Shown here piece after piece: positions 1-12,860 of a stretch of DNA of 64,000 nt. Each line of letters starts with the position of its first letter. Within the stretch, counting starts at the first letter, position 1. Under the pieces are notes generated by a model. The model had not been told where the DNA came from and did not search any database. It saw only the letters and a list, made by a program, of their open reading frames with translations. A program made the translations under genes and the position numbers. This DNA comes from Gnetum montanum (lineage: Eukaryota; Streptophyta; Gnetopsida; Gnetales; Gnetaceae): the NCBI GenBank assembly GCA_015680685.1, contig MNCI01005457.1, positions 123,509-187,508 on the forward strand, given 5' to 3'.

Positions 1-1379
1 AATTGCGACCTAAGGCTAACTATCTAGGTGCCACAACTAGTCCATCTACGGAGTTCGACCGAATCACGCATGCTACGCTCATTTCGTATGGTTGAGTGTA
101 GCGGTACCTCACCACTCATCATCTGTGAACTCTTGCACAGTATCCATTGGCCTTTACTGTCTTGGGAACCCAATGTTGATGAGGACTACTAAATAGTTTC
201 ACATTTAAGTTGGATAATTCAACAACTATATGAAACCTGGTAGAAACATGATTTAAGAAAATAAGCCAAGAAGCCCTAATGAAACAATAAAACACATACA
301 AAAAGAAAAAGAAAAAATAAAAGAAAATTTGCATAGATTGTGCTGAACACAAACACTGTTGACGTATCGCCACTATATTGTTTCTTGTGTCAAACTTGGT
401 TTATTTGCCTTAAATTTCAATGACTCAAAAAAGTGACTTTGAGAGAAAAATGCTCTAGATGATCAAAGAAATGAAAGTCAGGGAAGAGAATAAAAGTAGA
501 TGGATCTTTACAAATGTCACAATAACTATACAGCTTTACTGGTAACAAGGTAATACCTTATGAAGAGCTTTGCAGAGTTTTGAGGTCCTACATTAGGCAT
601 GGAAAACAAAATAGCAAACTATAAAATAAATATTTAAAAAACCTAGAGATTGAACTGATAACTCTTGATTTAGAATTCATTTTGCATACAATATAAAGCA
701 TACAAAGGATTGCATAATATTAATTAAAATGTTTACAATATTTATTGGTTCATTGTATGAATTTTGAAATATAATTGATGCATAATAACTAACATCAAGT
801 ATTATGAACTGAAAATAGCCAATCTTGTATATTAGATAAGATCTAAGGGCAATGAGACTTGACCCTTCATAATCCTCTGGTAATGTAAGACCTCCATCTA
901 AATTATTGTTTTCTCTTGCAGTCAAGTAAGCATGGCCATGATCTCATTTGCAACAACAGTAGTAGAGTGTCCCTTTCTCAAGCTCCAAGTTGACAAAACT
1001 CAAAGAACTCATTTTAAAGACAAATGGAAATTTTAGAATGCTTTGAAAATGCTTTAACAAATGTAGTATACAACTTAAAATCATTATAGAGTATGCTGAA
1101 AAGGGACAAAAGAACTACCTCAATACACATAGATGAAACACCCTAAGAATTAACCCACTGGACCTCCTCTTCATATATAAAATGTAGGATACAAGTGAGT
1201 ATATAAGATTGTATAATTATAACAAAAAAAAGATTATTCTATTCTAAGATGGAAAGTAAAACAACTACAAATAATTTAAATAAGGTATAAAAAAGGATAT
1301 TTTCAACTAATGACATACCTATAATTTTTTATCAACACCTTCAACATTTGAATCAATATTTAAATCCAAAATTTGCTTT

Positions 1380-2140
1380 AATTAATGTATATAATAATCA
1401 GAAAACATTGAGATATTTCTTGTATTCTCTAAATGTAAAGAGTTAGGCGGAAAGCCTGCGAAATTTTCTTTTAAAGTTGTTGAAACACTTTTGTTTGTTT
1501 CTTTAACATGTAGTTGTTTTGGAAATTTCTTTATCTCCCATTTCAACAATGGAAAAGTAAAATAACTATCATCCTTCATAATTCCTACTCCTGAACTTTG
1601 AGAAGTTTCTTCTGATATTAATTTTGATATATTTTTTTATAAGAATGATACAACTCTTAATTCTTTTGCTCCTTTCATTGCTCCTTCAGTTTGGTCAAAA
1701 CTAATATTTTTTGTTGGATAACACAATTGCAATATTTGTTCTTGAAGTTGCAAAAATTTTAATAGTATTTCCATATCATCAGGCAACATTGTTTGTAGTA
1801 TTTGGTAATTCTTCAATGTACATTTTGTTAATTCATCTTTTTAAAACTCTAGTTTAGAAGAAGAAATTTGATTTCCAAAATCAACTGGAATATTTAAGTC
1901 TATCAGTGATTCATTATTTGAGCAAATGATCTCTTTCTCATTAACTTCCTCATCTTTAAAACCATGAAAAGCAATATTATATACCTTAACACCAAATATT
2001 TTAATGTATGCTTTTAGAACATGATTGCACAAATTCCCAACAGATGCCCTCAAACAACTATAGGTAGGAATCTTCTCTACATCTGTAACACAACAAATTA
2101 AATCTACAACATCACAATTTTGACTTCGTGTGACATCCCA
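1380..2140 (-). pseudogene. C-terminal part of a MULE transposase gene (SWIM zinc finger), separated from its N-terminal part
   Basis: Read on the minus strand from about 2140 down to 1380, this is nearly continuous coding sequence with a few stops, for example TAA near 1845 and another near 1640. It contains a SWIM-type zinc finger, CxCx(n)CxH, near 2060-2000. The last residues CNH are intact, but the first cysteine appears as tyrosine (YSC), which would damage the finger. In plant Mutator-like and FAR1-like transposases the SWIM finger lies after the catalytic domain. The matching catalytic and N-terminal exons lie on the same strand at 22.4-24.6 kb. I infer that one gene was split by the Gypsy element between them. 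The tail after the finger is charged and low in complexity. The assignment to this family is good; the exact ends are uncertain. Confidence 0.6.
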
Positions 2141-2697
2141 TCCCCGAATGTCATGGAAAATGTCAAATATACAATATATTAGACATTATGTGTACAAAAA
2201 AAATATACCAAATGCAATATATATGTGATATTTGACATTATGTATAAAGGAAATAATAGGGAAAATGCAAAAAGAGAAAGTAAACAATGCTTCATTGATA
2301 TGGAATAGCATATCCGGATTGTGCTCTAAGAGTGTTCCTTGGGGTTTTCTTCCTTTGGCATCTATCCCTTAGAGGCAATCCAACACTGCCACCATAGTTA
2401 GGCCTATAACCCTCTAGAAGGGATGGCCAGTCCACTTCCTATCCCTCTTCACCTAGTTTCCTGTGACTTGCCTGTATCGATTTTGCCACTCCATACTGGC
2501 ATGACCTCTAACCCTTGGTATAAATGCCTTTGGTCAAACCTCCAAAGGTTACCTTAAGAGACACGATCGTTATTACAACATGCCCTTTCGAGTCTTAATT
2601 ACAACTACCATTTCGGGTCTTGTTAAGATGACAATAACACTTGTTATGAAGAGACATTATCTTCATTAGGCAACAACATCATTTGGGAATGGGGATG
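2141..2697. other. Unassigned stretch between MULE remnant and Gypsy 5' LTR
   Basis: No coding potential is visible. The stretch starts near a TGACATCCCATCCCC sequence and holds a TATAAATG motif near 2518. It has no counterpart upstream of the 3' LTR, so it is not part of the LTR pair described here. It could be a MULE intron, a solo LTR of another element, or another inserted repeat. Confidence 0.4.
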
Positions 2698-4385
2698 TGG
2701 AAACACCACCAAATTTGGGCTACAACATCTTGAATGAAAATTTTCCTTAAGTGTCAGCATGATGACACTTTCTACAAATTTTTCTAAGTGTTGGGACTAC
2801 ACTCTCCACTGCCCCATGGCGTAGTCAGCCTAGTGGAGAGTGTAGTCAACTCCAAAAATCAATTTTTTGCAACTTTTCCTAAGTGTCAACATGAAGCAAG
2901 TCAGCTCAGTAGAGAGCGTAGTCAACACACAAGGGCTAGTTTGCAAATTTTTCTAAGTGTCAAGCCAATAGTTGCAGATTTTTCTAAGTGTCAAGACTAT
3001 GCTCTCCACTAGGCTAGAGCATAGTCAAGTGTAGTTAGCATGGAAGACCCAATTTGGTAGAAATTTTCTAAGTGTTAAGACTAGGCTCTCCACCAGTCTA
3101 GAGCGTAGTTAAGCATAGTCAACTGGAAGCTAGATTTTGCAAAACTTTTCTAAGTGTTGGGACTATGCTCAACCCTAGTTAGGAGTGTAGTCAGCCTTCC
3201 GTGGAGGGCATAGTCAACATAGAGCCACTTTTTGCAAAATTTATCTAAGTTTTGGACTACGCTCTTCCCCAATCTAGAGTGTAGTAGAGCATAGTCATGC
3301 AGAATAGCCTCTAGAGGCCTCCACAATGTAGCACTAGCATTCACATCAGCTCCAACACATCTGCAAAAAGTAGCATGCATCTTTTTGGCATTTCCCTTTG
3401 TGCCAAATTTGTAACTACACTCGACTACACTCCCGATAATGGACAACATAGTCCTAGAGCGTAGTCTCCAAAGTTTTTTTCTTGCATTTTTTTAGGTACA
3501 TTGTGGTCTTTTCGACACACAAACATGCAATTGGTAGCGTAGTCACAATTTGGTAGTCTCGCAGAGTCCATTTCAACAAACTAGAGCATAACACCATTTG
3601 CTTCAGTGGAGAGTGTAGTTGGATGCAACGTAGTCCCAACCATCCCACTGCCACTGATTCGCATTTCATGAAAAACCTAGGCCTATAAACACCCTAGTCC
3701 TCTATGTTTTAGGGGTTGGAAAATTTGAAGGTTGGTATTCTTGGCATTTGGCATCTTGAAGTGCATTTGGAATCTCAACAAGGCAAGGCATTTGCACACC
3801 ACTGTAGCTCACTGCAAGACACCGCAGACCAGCATAGCCCACTACACATTGTGATGGCCAACCCGACAGGCATAAACAACATGGCAAAATGTTAGTCTTC
3901 ATGGCCAAACACCCTGAGACTATGAATACGTTGTCCACTATGCCTATTATACACTACGTACCTTCTCACCCCCTTTGAGGTTAACTATGCTCAACCCCAT
4001 TTGGGGCAGTGTTGCTTTCCCTCTTGCTGTCTTCTTGTGCATTTTTAGCATTTTTACTTGCATTTTGGCATTTTACTTGCATTTTTTCTATTTTTTATGC
4101 ATAGTTGCGTGTTGACACCTTTATTTCGCACCAAAACCCTTGACTACGCTCACCCTCATTGACATCACTGACACCGTGAAAACTGCGTAAACACTTAGCA
4201 CTTTTTGGCATCACATTCCATGAGTCCTTGTTTATTTGACAAGACCATTCTAGGCATCCCGCCTCCACCTTTGCCTCTACCTCTAGCAGGCCCTCAAGTG
4301 GACTCAGGGTTAAAGCTGTGTGCTTGCAAACCTCTCAGTGTTCCATTCCAGCCATCAACGTTTTTGATCACTATAAGTTTCTGGC
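2698..4385 (+). repeat. 5' LTR of the Gypsy element
   Basis: Matches 20256-21983 along its whole length with moderate divergence. It starts TGGAAACACC, against TGAAACACC in the 3' copy. It ends near ...TTCTGGCA, against ...TGTGACA. From about 2790 to 3620 it holds repeated units of the type TTTTTCTAAGTGT followed by GACTAYGCTC and its inverted partner GAGCRTAGTC. One 10-bp stem is perfect: 2995-3004 pairs with 3017-3026. The 3' third carries T-rich stretches and a GACACC...CACACCAAAACCC block that recurs in the 3' LTR and in a further tandem copy at 22.65 kb. Confidence 0.85.
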
Positions 4386-4400
4386 ACTAAAAGGAGGGTT
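4382..4400 (+). other. Candidate primer binding site after the 5' LTR
   Basis: The sequence TGGCACTAAAAGGAGGG starts with TGG at the end of the 5' LTR, where the tRNA primer site is expected, and is not present after the 3' LTR. I could not match it to a particular tRNA. Confidence 0.3.
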
Positions 4401-4889
4401 GATTTATTTCCTTCTTTTAGACTTCATTGGTCATTGTCTCATGTGCTTTCTACATCACTACTACTAACTCCAAGCTAGCGTAGACCCAACACCCCTGTGG
4501 ACCTACCACATGCGATAGTAGCTGGATCTTAGGCTAGTGCAAGCGTTGTTTACCAACTAGTTAGTGTAGACTGGACCCCGTTGCTGGTTCCCTTGGAACC
4601 TCACATAGCAACCCCAAAGCATCATTTCCTACACTTAGCTAAATTTTGGGCTCTTAATAGAGAGCATAATTGGCTCTCAGTGTAGAGAGCATAGTTAGCT
4701 CTCAACGTGGAGAGCATAGTCTCCAGACTTAGCCAGTTTTCTACGATCTTTGGACTTAGCCATTTTCTCCAGAGTTAGTTAATTTTCTCCAACATTCAGA
4801 CATAGCCATTTTTCTGCAATTCCCAGACTTAGCCATTTTTTTGCAATTTCCAGAGTTAGCCATTTTTTCTATAACTTTCAATTATCACC
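4386..4889 (+). other. Gypsy 5' leader
   Basis: Untranslated leader between LTR and gag. At about 4655-4730 it repeats the LTR motif GAGAGCATAGT three times. At about 4730-4880 it holds a short run of diverged AGACTTAGCCATTTT repeats. No coding sequence is visible. Confidence 0.5.
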
Positions 4890-6640
4890 ATGAATTCCGA
4901 ACAACCTTCAACATTAGTCCCAAGCACACTCATTGTCCTGCCTACTCAACAAGAAAACAGGATTGACCACAGTCCTACCATGGCAGAGCCAAGGCAATTC
5001 CTTAGGCTGCATCACTAAGATCCCGAGTACACTATGCTAAATGAGAAATAGTACAACTTCATTTGCGCAAAGCTCCAAGCAGGCCTATTTGTAGACTATC
5101 TAGACATGGAGGCAAAGCAAGGTTACAAGCTCATACACTAAAATGGATGGGAGTGCATCCCTTCCTTCATTGACTTCATCCCACTCACCAAACCCTATCA
5201 GTGGATGCTTACATAGCTCATCCAAATGAGTGAGTGCAAGGCAGGGATAGATTATGAGGAACCCTTGCAAGAAGACTAGGACGAGTTCGAAGCTCAATTT
5301 GAGCAAGAGGACTCCTTTCACACCTCTTTTCCAGTGGACAATCCCTAGTCTGACCCTCCGTTAGTCCTACCCACCTATCTTTCTTGAGACAGTTATAGCC
5401 CTGATATCACCCTCTAAGTCAACACCTATGGTGGTGACCGACCAAACATAGTACACACGCCAAGACACAACACCTCCCATCAATGTACCCTTTGTGTTAC
5501 TGTCACAACCTACCCAATCATCCCTGCTAGCAAAAATTATGCCTATGTAACCTTACATGCACACCATGCACCCCTCCTAGCCCCAAATGACTTAAGTGTC
5601 CTACCTCCTGCCTAGTTCATCCACACCTTTAGCAATGACCCAACCCATGCATGCGTGGTTTGCCCGGGTCACTATGCTCGTAGCATAGCCTACATAGCAA
5701 GAATCTCATGTGGTCCCTCAACCTACAGCTAGGTCATGGGCCACCCAACTAGCACAATAGGTGGCACAACCAGCATAGCCCGTTGCTACATCCCAAGGCT
5801 TGGATCAAGCATTCCAGCTAATCCAAACTTTAACAAAAGAGGTTAAGCAGTTCAAGGCTGCCTCCTTCAAAATAGTTCACATGGTGGACTTCTACTAAGA
5901 TGATCCCATCAGTCCTACTATTCCACCAATGACTCTTCCAATGGGGATCCTGCTTCCTCACTTCACCAAGTACAATAGTGAAGGAGATCCTAACACACAC
6001 CTAGTGACATTCCAATCCAAATGCTTACTATTGTAGGCATGGCCACACACCATCATACATGTCTTCACCATATCACTCACTAGCACGGCACTGGATTGGT
6101 ACCAGACATTGCTCAGGTCCTTTATCTCCTCTTTGGAGGATCTACTAAGTCAATTTGTCACATGCTTCAAGCACAACTTAAAGCCCAAAACCAACCTTGA
6201 CCAGCTCATGCAAATCAAGTAGGACCATCTAGAGCCCATGTAGAAATTTATCCAACACTGGAGTGCTTCACTGAACAAAATCTGTGAGCTATCATTGAAA
6301 TGCACCTTCTGGCCTTCTTCAAGGATGCAATTAATGATTTTATCAAGTCAAAATTGTACTATCTAGCCTTGCAATCCTTGAGCTAGGCCTTTACTCAAAC
6401 CAAAAGGATACACGATGCAGCAGAAGCCAGCAAGGACCTAGCCTATGTGGCCTATAAAAACTTACATGCCAAGAAGGATAAGGATAAGGGTAAACAAACT
6501 ACAACCATGGCAACTATGGCCAATGAGGCCAGAACGACTAACCTAAAGCCAACGACCAAGCCACCCAAGACCCAGGCCAACAACAAAATTGTCGACCCTA
6601 GCACCACAACAACTAACTAGCCCACCACATTAGTGCCCAC
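4890..6640 (+). pseudogene. Gypsy gag, broken
   Basis: An ATG at 4890 (ATGAATTCCGAACAACC) opens a frame readable to about 5350 but cut by TAA and TAG codons. The capsid-like retrotransposon gag domain lies at about 5930-6470, with the family's hallmark LPHFTKYNSEGDPNTHL block near 5960 and ALDWYQ near 6090. Stops within it are TAG at three positions (about 6032, 6220 and 6240). A frameshift near 6295 moves the frame before a lysine-rich tail ending about 6510. Gag forms the particle that packages the element's RNA; this copy cannot make a full-length product. The stop pattern suggests CAG codons turned into TAG by C-to-T change. Confidence 0.72.
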
Positions 6641-8570
6641 AACATAAGTAGCTCTAAGCCCCAACTTTGAGCTCAATGATTGCTCAAAGTATACCCCATT
6701 TCCCCTTAAACTATTAGAACTCTTGGACTAACTATTGAAGGCAGGATGCATTTAGTACAAGAAGATGTTTGAGGATGCTCGCAAAAGGCACAACAGATAC
6801 TGCGAGCTCTTAATGAACCCTACATCAGTAACCCTGAATGAAACACCGATGCCAAAAACACTTTAGGTTGGATAGCTTTTTTCACTACCACCAATTGCCT
6901 AGGCATAAAACCGAATTTTGCATGGCCCTGTAGGATGACCTACAACAAATGATTGACAGAGGCAAGTTGGTGCTTGGTGCTACCAACCCAGTGAGGCCTC
7001 AAAACCAATCCATGAGGGTATACAATGATCCTCTAAACATAGATGATGCAGAGTACGTCATCAACACCATCAGCATTGATGATAATGCAGAACCAATGTA
7101 GCGACCATTCGTGGTCTGTGTGCCCTCTGGAAATGTAGGGGCCCCCTCAACCTCCATGAGTTCAAGGCCCTCTTTCATCATCAGAGTGCCACCTTGCACA
7201 CCCACAACACCCTTCGTGGTCAAAGTTCCACAGCATGTCATGGCAGTAACAGTTCAGCCACCCTTTATCATTAGGGTGCCATGACATGTTGATCCCTCAC
7301 CTTCTCAAAATCCAGTGATGGGTAACGTGTCAAGCCCTTCTCACCTAAGAGCCAATCCTACTGGCAACAGTAAGAGATCATCTAGGTGACAACCTGGGAG
7401 GCCTAATGAGTGGCTTGCTAATAAAATTCTTAGACAACATGAAGAGCATAGAGCTCTAGGTTTGCCCAAATCAATCCCCCTATCTGTAGTCCCCTTGGTC
7501 AAAACAATCAAAAAGGTGACCACTAGAAAGTTACAACTGAGCACTAAGGTTGCCAAACAAGCTAGGCAAATGAAGCCAAAATCTCCTTCGTGAGAGATCC
7601 ATCTCCTAGGACTCATGGAGGAGGTCAAGGCCAACAAAATGACAAATAATGGCATAGACATCCTAGATGCATTGGCCCAAGTGAAGCAAGCCTTAAAGCA
7701 GAAAAACACAACACTGAGCCTATATGACCTCATCTGCCCATTGTGAAGTGCTATTTCAAATGTTGACCTCCATTCCTATTATAGAGGACATCCCAACAAA
7801 TGAACATTCTATCCATGCTGTGATGTTTCCTTCTACACTACAAGAATCCAGCTCAACACCCCTAGCATTTCGTAACGAGATAATTAAGGTTGACCCTGAG
7901 AAGGGTTAGGTCATCATAACATCCATGTTTATCACAATACATGTTAAGAAATCCATGCAGGGTGCATGTCAACAACGGGGTAGCAAAAAATGTCATCCCA
8001 TACACCATCATTTACAAACTAGGCCTTGCTGACTAGATCAAATCGACGAAAACCACATGATTAAAGTCCTTTAACGAATTATGTGTTGTTGTTAAGGAGA
8101 CTATCATAATAGCCTTTGTTGCAAGGGAAGAATTTCCCACTACTGTAGAGTTCATCATTGTAGAGGAGATGTCAAGCTTCAACCTAATCTTGGGTAGGCC
8201 TTAGTTGGCCCAACTACAAGCCGTTTCCTCTCCCATCCACCAAGAAATCCACCTTCCATATGAAGTGGTGAGGTCATTGTCCATGGTGACAATGCAGCCT
8301 CTTTGGCCATTAACAACATAGACATGGAGCAAAGGTCAAAGGTGGAGTTCCTTGATGATGCATCCATAGTAAAGGATGAGGATGAAGTGTGTGAGGCAAA
8401 CCCACTCGAACAAGTAGAAGAAACCAACAGCCTCCAGAAGGATACTTTATGGGCAGAATTTCCCTTTGACATAGTAGACGAAGGTCCAAGGGAATACTGC
8501 ATAGTACAATCTAGGCCCTATGTGCTGCCTAACCCACATCGAGTTAGGAAGCAACTACACAACTAAGGCA
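6641..8570 (+). pseudogene. Gag-pol linker and aspartic protease, inactive
   Basis: From about 6880 there is a block resembling the histidine-rich linker common in this lineage, followed by a long low-complexity linker to about 7740. The pepsin-like retroviral protease follows at about 7950-8280. Its C-terminal ILGRP block at about 8190 is typical. The active-site triplet, normally D-[ST]-G-[AS], reads NNG near 7970, so the catalytic aspartate is lost. TAG stops interrupt the domain. A further open stretch, 8303-8566, reads acidic residues and ends near the last recognisable pol sequence before the antisense region. The protease call rests on the C-terminal block and its position after gag. 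Confidence 0.62.
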
Positions 8571-9100
8571 TCTCCTTAGTCCAACATGCACTAGGTGCCT
8601 ACCTGTCCTTTTCTCGTATATTTACCCATGCATTTCACCTTTTGCATACATTGCATTTATCTATGCATTTACATTTAGCTTCATTTCTTAGATTACACAT
8701 TGTCTACTTTGTTTATGCTTTTATTTGCTTTGTTTATGCATTTTTTTTAGCTTACCCATTCACTCATTTAGTTTACCCTTTAGTAGTTATTAGCTTATGC
8801 ATGAGAAACATAAAAGCACATAAAAACCAGAAAAGCCAAAATCACAAAAAGAGAAATAGCACTGCATGGCCTGCCATGGCCTTAAATTGGCAATACACAG
8901 CCCAAAATGGCCTTAAACTACCACCTGTAATTCTACACCTATGGCTTGCCATGACCTTAAATTGGCAACATAGGGCCCAGAATGACCTTAAACTACCATT
9001 CTTGATCCTATCACTACGACTTGAAATTACCTTAAACTATTAATCACTATGGCTCGAAATGGCCTTAAACTAGCATGGGGCTCGCAATGGCCTAGTTACA
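8571..9100 (+). repeat. Spacer with RCCTTAAAYTGGCA-type short repeats
   Basis: After the protease region, a T-rich stretch (8600-8800) leads into at least five diverged copies of a motif near GGCCTTAAAYTGGCA, spaced about 30-60 bases, at 8875-9080. A similar series follows integrase at 18350-18660. It is not coding. Confidence 0.5.
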
Positions 9101-9309
9101 TCATTACTGTATAATCCTAACTTAGCACATTAATCCATTGCATTACAAGCATAGTAAGTGTAGAATAAATAAAACATAAAAAAAAATTTGCACATTACAC
9201 ATTACACTTATAGCAGACACATGCATTAAATATCACATGAATAGCAATACATACCATGAGTAGCAAGAATACAACAAAAATAGCAAAAATTCCTAGCAAC
9301 AAGGCTACA
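9101..9309. other. AT-rich spacer, nothing recognised
   Basis: A-rich sequence with CACATTACAC and TAGCAAGAATAC-type short repeats. No gene is seen. Confidence 0.5.
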
Positions 9310-12300
9310 TCAAGTCATGTTCAACCAGTGGTACTAGGTGGAGGTGGAAGTTCTTCTTCCCCTACTATGCCGCTAGGGCCTACAGCATCCCTTCATACTT
9401 GTTGCCACAACCACAAAAAAATGGACTATTAGTAAGCAAACTTGTAATACACAAGCTAACACAAAACATGAAAAAGAAAATTAAAAAAAACTAACCTTAG
9501 AGGGTCCTGCATTAGCATCTTCTAGAGGTAACTTTTCAAGGCCAACCTCCAAGCATTTGAGGATCTTGGCCTCAGAAAGCTATGTCCAATCCTCCTAGCC
9601 AAAGTTAATCCCCACAAGGGTCTTGCCTTTGTCCACGGTGATCCATGCGGGTGGCTCCATGGAAAAGATAGCAAAGGAAGCCTCTCATGATGGGGTGATG
9701 ATCTACCTCTTGGGAGAGCCACTCACTAGTGTATGCCAAGTGAAAACCTCATATGCTTGCCTCCTATTGGTAGCCTTAAGAAACATCTCAAGGTGGCAGC
9801 GTTCAATAGACTCCTCTTTGTACCATCGAAGATACACATCACACTCACACTTGTATTGATGCTTGTGGTTCTTCTGAGTCTACCCCCACTGATACACATT
9901 AGTTCTGTAATTCATTCAATCTTGATTCTTTTGGGTAAGCATGTCCATCTACAATCACTACTTGATTATCTTCTACCTAGCCTCATTTTTGCCTCTAAGA
10001 GCTAACCAATAATGAGCATACTCTATCTTAGAGGTTCTCTAGGTGTTGTCTCCATGTGACCTAGCCACTAGAAAGTCATATTAGGATTAAAGATCTCTTA
10101 TCTTCATGTCCTAGCTAGTCACTCTCTCTTGAAGCTCGTGCACATGTTTCCATAGGTGCTCATTCGAGTGCCTGCAAACCCATAATGCCTTCACACAAGA
10201 AAGCATGAACTTGCTGGCCATCTTGTACATGTGACGAGACACCTAATCGACCTTAGAAGGGAGGTCAGGGAGGGCATCCACCTTTGCCACCTTGCTTGGA
10301 TCCCACCAAAACTTGGAACCTATTGGCATGCAACAGATGATTAATCTTAGTCACCAATTAAGCATTCAAGTAGTAAAGCAACATAATGTGAAGCAACATA
10401 GCAAACATACTAAGCTTGGGACCTATCTATTGCAAATGGTCCACCATATCCTCCACAATGCCCTCCATGAAGGCAAATTTATCAGGCCTGTCTACCCACA
10501 ACTCCATGCAATAGGTAGAGGTGGGACCACTAGCAGGAACATTTGATGCTATAACACAATGATGCAATCAGCATATAACTGAATAGCCAAAGATATTAGA
10601 GCAAATAAGCACTAACAGACGGCAACACAAGTTTCTTACCTAGTAAGCCCTCAAGCATGAGTGTAGGAGGGTAGCCCAGCTATACACCATCAAACAGACA
10701 ATCAAAATTAGCCCCATCAAGGTGGAGCAACCCCTCCCCCTCCTCCAACTATTACAAGGTCTTTGTTGCACCAAGCAGCTCATCTCCACAAGCCTCCCCC
10801 TCCTCAGCTTGAGGGGGTGCTTCTTCTACTATCATCTCGGTTGCTACTTCGGTAACCCTCTCTTTAGTCTCTATAATCAACACATACACATAGCACATAG
10901 TACTAGTTAATAGCATAGCATAAATAGAAAAAAATAAAAATATAAACATACAAAAATACAATAAATGCATCTAACAAGTTGCGCATACTAACCTACAACT
11001 TCTCTGCACAAGCTCTGAAACTTTATATGGATTTTCTTGTTGCTTGGTCTCTAAGCCTCTAGAGCAACCTCCTATGTAGCACATGGCCTCTTAATCCTTT
11101 CCTTAAATGGTTCCACCATCTTTGCAATGTAGCAATCCACCTTAGTTACATCCCCAATGCCAACTAGAGGATCCTCGCCCGCACTATCGTGCGAATAGTG
11201 GTACTACCCTATAGGAAATTTAGTCATTACTAATAATGACTCATCAATCTCCTCTGAGGAGGTCCTATGCCCATGTGGTCGTAAGTAGGTGCTTGATCCA
11301 TGGTTTGGATTGCTACTTGCGATTCTGCACCATTCATCATCCACCATTGTGCACAACCAATAGCTCCACAAACCTTCGCAGGTACCCTACAAAGAATGTA
11401 AAATGAACGTGGGACCGTGCCTAGATGTTAAACCACAACCTAGATATCTCCGCATGCAAGCCAGTGGCAATATAGGTAGCCTAGTTAAACCTTATGCCCT
11501 CTAGTAACACCTCTTTCATCACCTGTGCCTGCTCCATCCCAAGGATCTTTCCTTGGGAAAGCAACTTCGGAAAGGCATGAGTGCAAAAAAGAGGGTAGAG
11601 CTCTCATACCTCAGGCACAAGCACATCCTTGATTGGTATGTCCTTATAAGATTGGGTAACCCCCAACCAGTTCTCAATCTTCCCTCTACAATCCACCTTC
11701 CTGCTAGCCTTATCAATAATCAATGAGCCATTAGTGGAAAGTCCAAAGAGGTCAGCAAAGAAGGCCTCACTAAGGTTAAGCACTACCCTCACATTGCGCA
11801 CTAAGGTGACAAATTGTCAGATGTTGCTGCTAAAGGAGTCAATAATGGTAACTATTTTGACCACTGGAATACTTAGGCTAAGGACCAAAAATAGGTCCAT
11901 CAACCCTACATGCATGAGCCTAGCATTCAATGCATCTGAGGCCTTGTGGCACAACCCATGTTGCACACCCTCTACATCATCATACTTCATGATGAGGGTG
12001 GCCTCTGTGCAACCTGTGGTGACCACTGTCACCTCACCTAAGGCAACTGCCACTATAACAAAAGCAAAATAATGTTAGCATCATGTAAAAGGTAAACTGA
12101 CAGGCAAGCATGAGCAAGCACAAAACCTAAAGCATAAACACATATGTGGCACAAACGGAGTGCGAGACCAAGGTGATGGTGCAAGCATCTCTTCAGTGTT
12201 AATCACACCAATAGCCCACTCCTCATTTAACCAGTCATGGATCCTACACTGCTTGTATGCCCTCGGGTAGTGGGTAGAGTAGACCTCCAAATTAGACCCC

Positions 12301-12860
12301 ACCTACTCAAGCACAACTTCCCAAACATTTGGGCTAGATAAGAATACCTCTAGGGTAGTCTAGGTCAAGGCTAGGACATTTGCCTCCTCATGTAGGCACT
12401 CTTCATCAACTCTGAATCTGGCATTAAGCATGAGCCATTAGCAAGATAGCATGAGCAAGTAGCAAAATATAAACTATGAAAGCCATAAGCAAACATACCC
12501 TCCAGCATAGTAGACAATTCTAGGTGGATTATGGAACAAGGTGCACACTCGCAAAGTGACGAAGAGGGTGTTGCTCTTGTTGTTGCAACTGAACCCTGTC
12601 ATGTGCCATATCTAGGATAAGTGTCGAGTGCCCCTAGGGCCTCTACCCAAACCACCTACTCCATCACCACCAGTAATAGGCTCATCAGACATGAACCTTA
12701 AGATGTCCTAGTTAGCCCTGGGCAATAACGTCTCAATGATGGTGTTGGTAGCCTCCACCACTAAGTGTGACCACATAATCACACTAAACTACTGCAGCAA
12801 GTACTCCAGGAACTCACAAGCCCCTAGTCAGAACCACATCGCCTGCTGACTCACCTGCAT
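9310..12860 (-). pseudogene. Antisense, apparently spliced coding region inside the Gypsy element; function unknown
   Basis: Read on the minus strand, this is a series of coding blocks separated by T-rich gaps with splice-like ends. Proposed exons are about 12860-12499, 12417-12130, 12052-11610, 11575-11400, 11386-10993, 10870-10640, 10548-10300, 10300-9497 and 9430-9310. Clear donors include GTATGT at 12498, GTATGA at 11609, GTTAGT at 10992, GTAAGA at 10639 and GTTAGT at 9496. Acceptors include TGCCAG before 12417, TTATAG before 12052 and TTATAG before 10870. Joining 12499 to 12417 keeps one frame. In-frame stops are mostly TAG. Predicted segments include the tryptophan-rich LWSYWLCTMVDDEW (about 11370), an acidic EEAPPQAEEGE block (about 10810), and a helical, coiled-coil-like stretch (about 10280-10090). 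I do not recognise the family. Its sense is opposite to gag and pol, so it would need its own promoter, perhaps in 12.9-14.8 kb. Confidence 0.5.

Noticed and set aside
2788-3012. 74-codon frame in the 5' LTR as a gene
   Set aside because: It lies within the hairpin repeats, and the matching stretch of the 3' LTR does not keep the frame.
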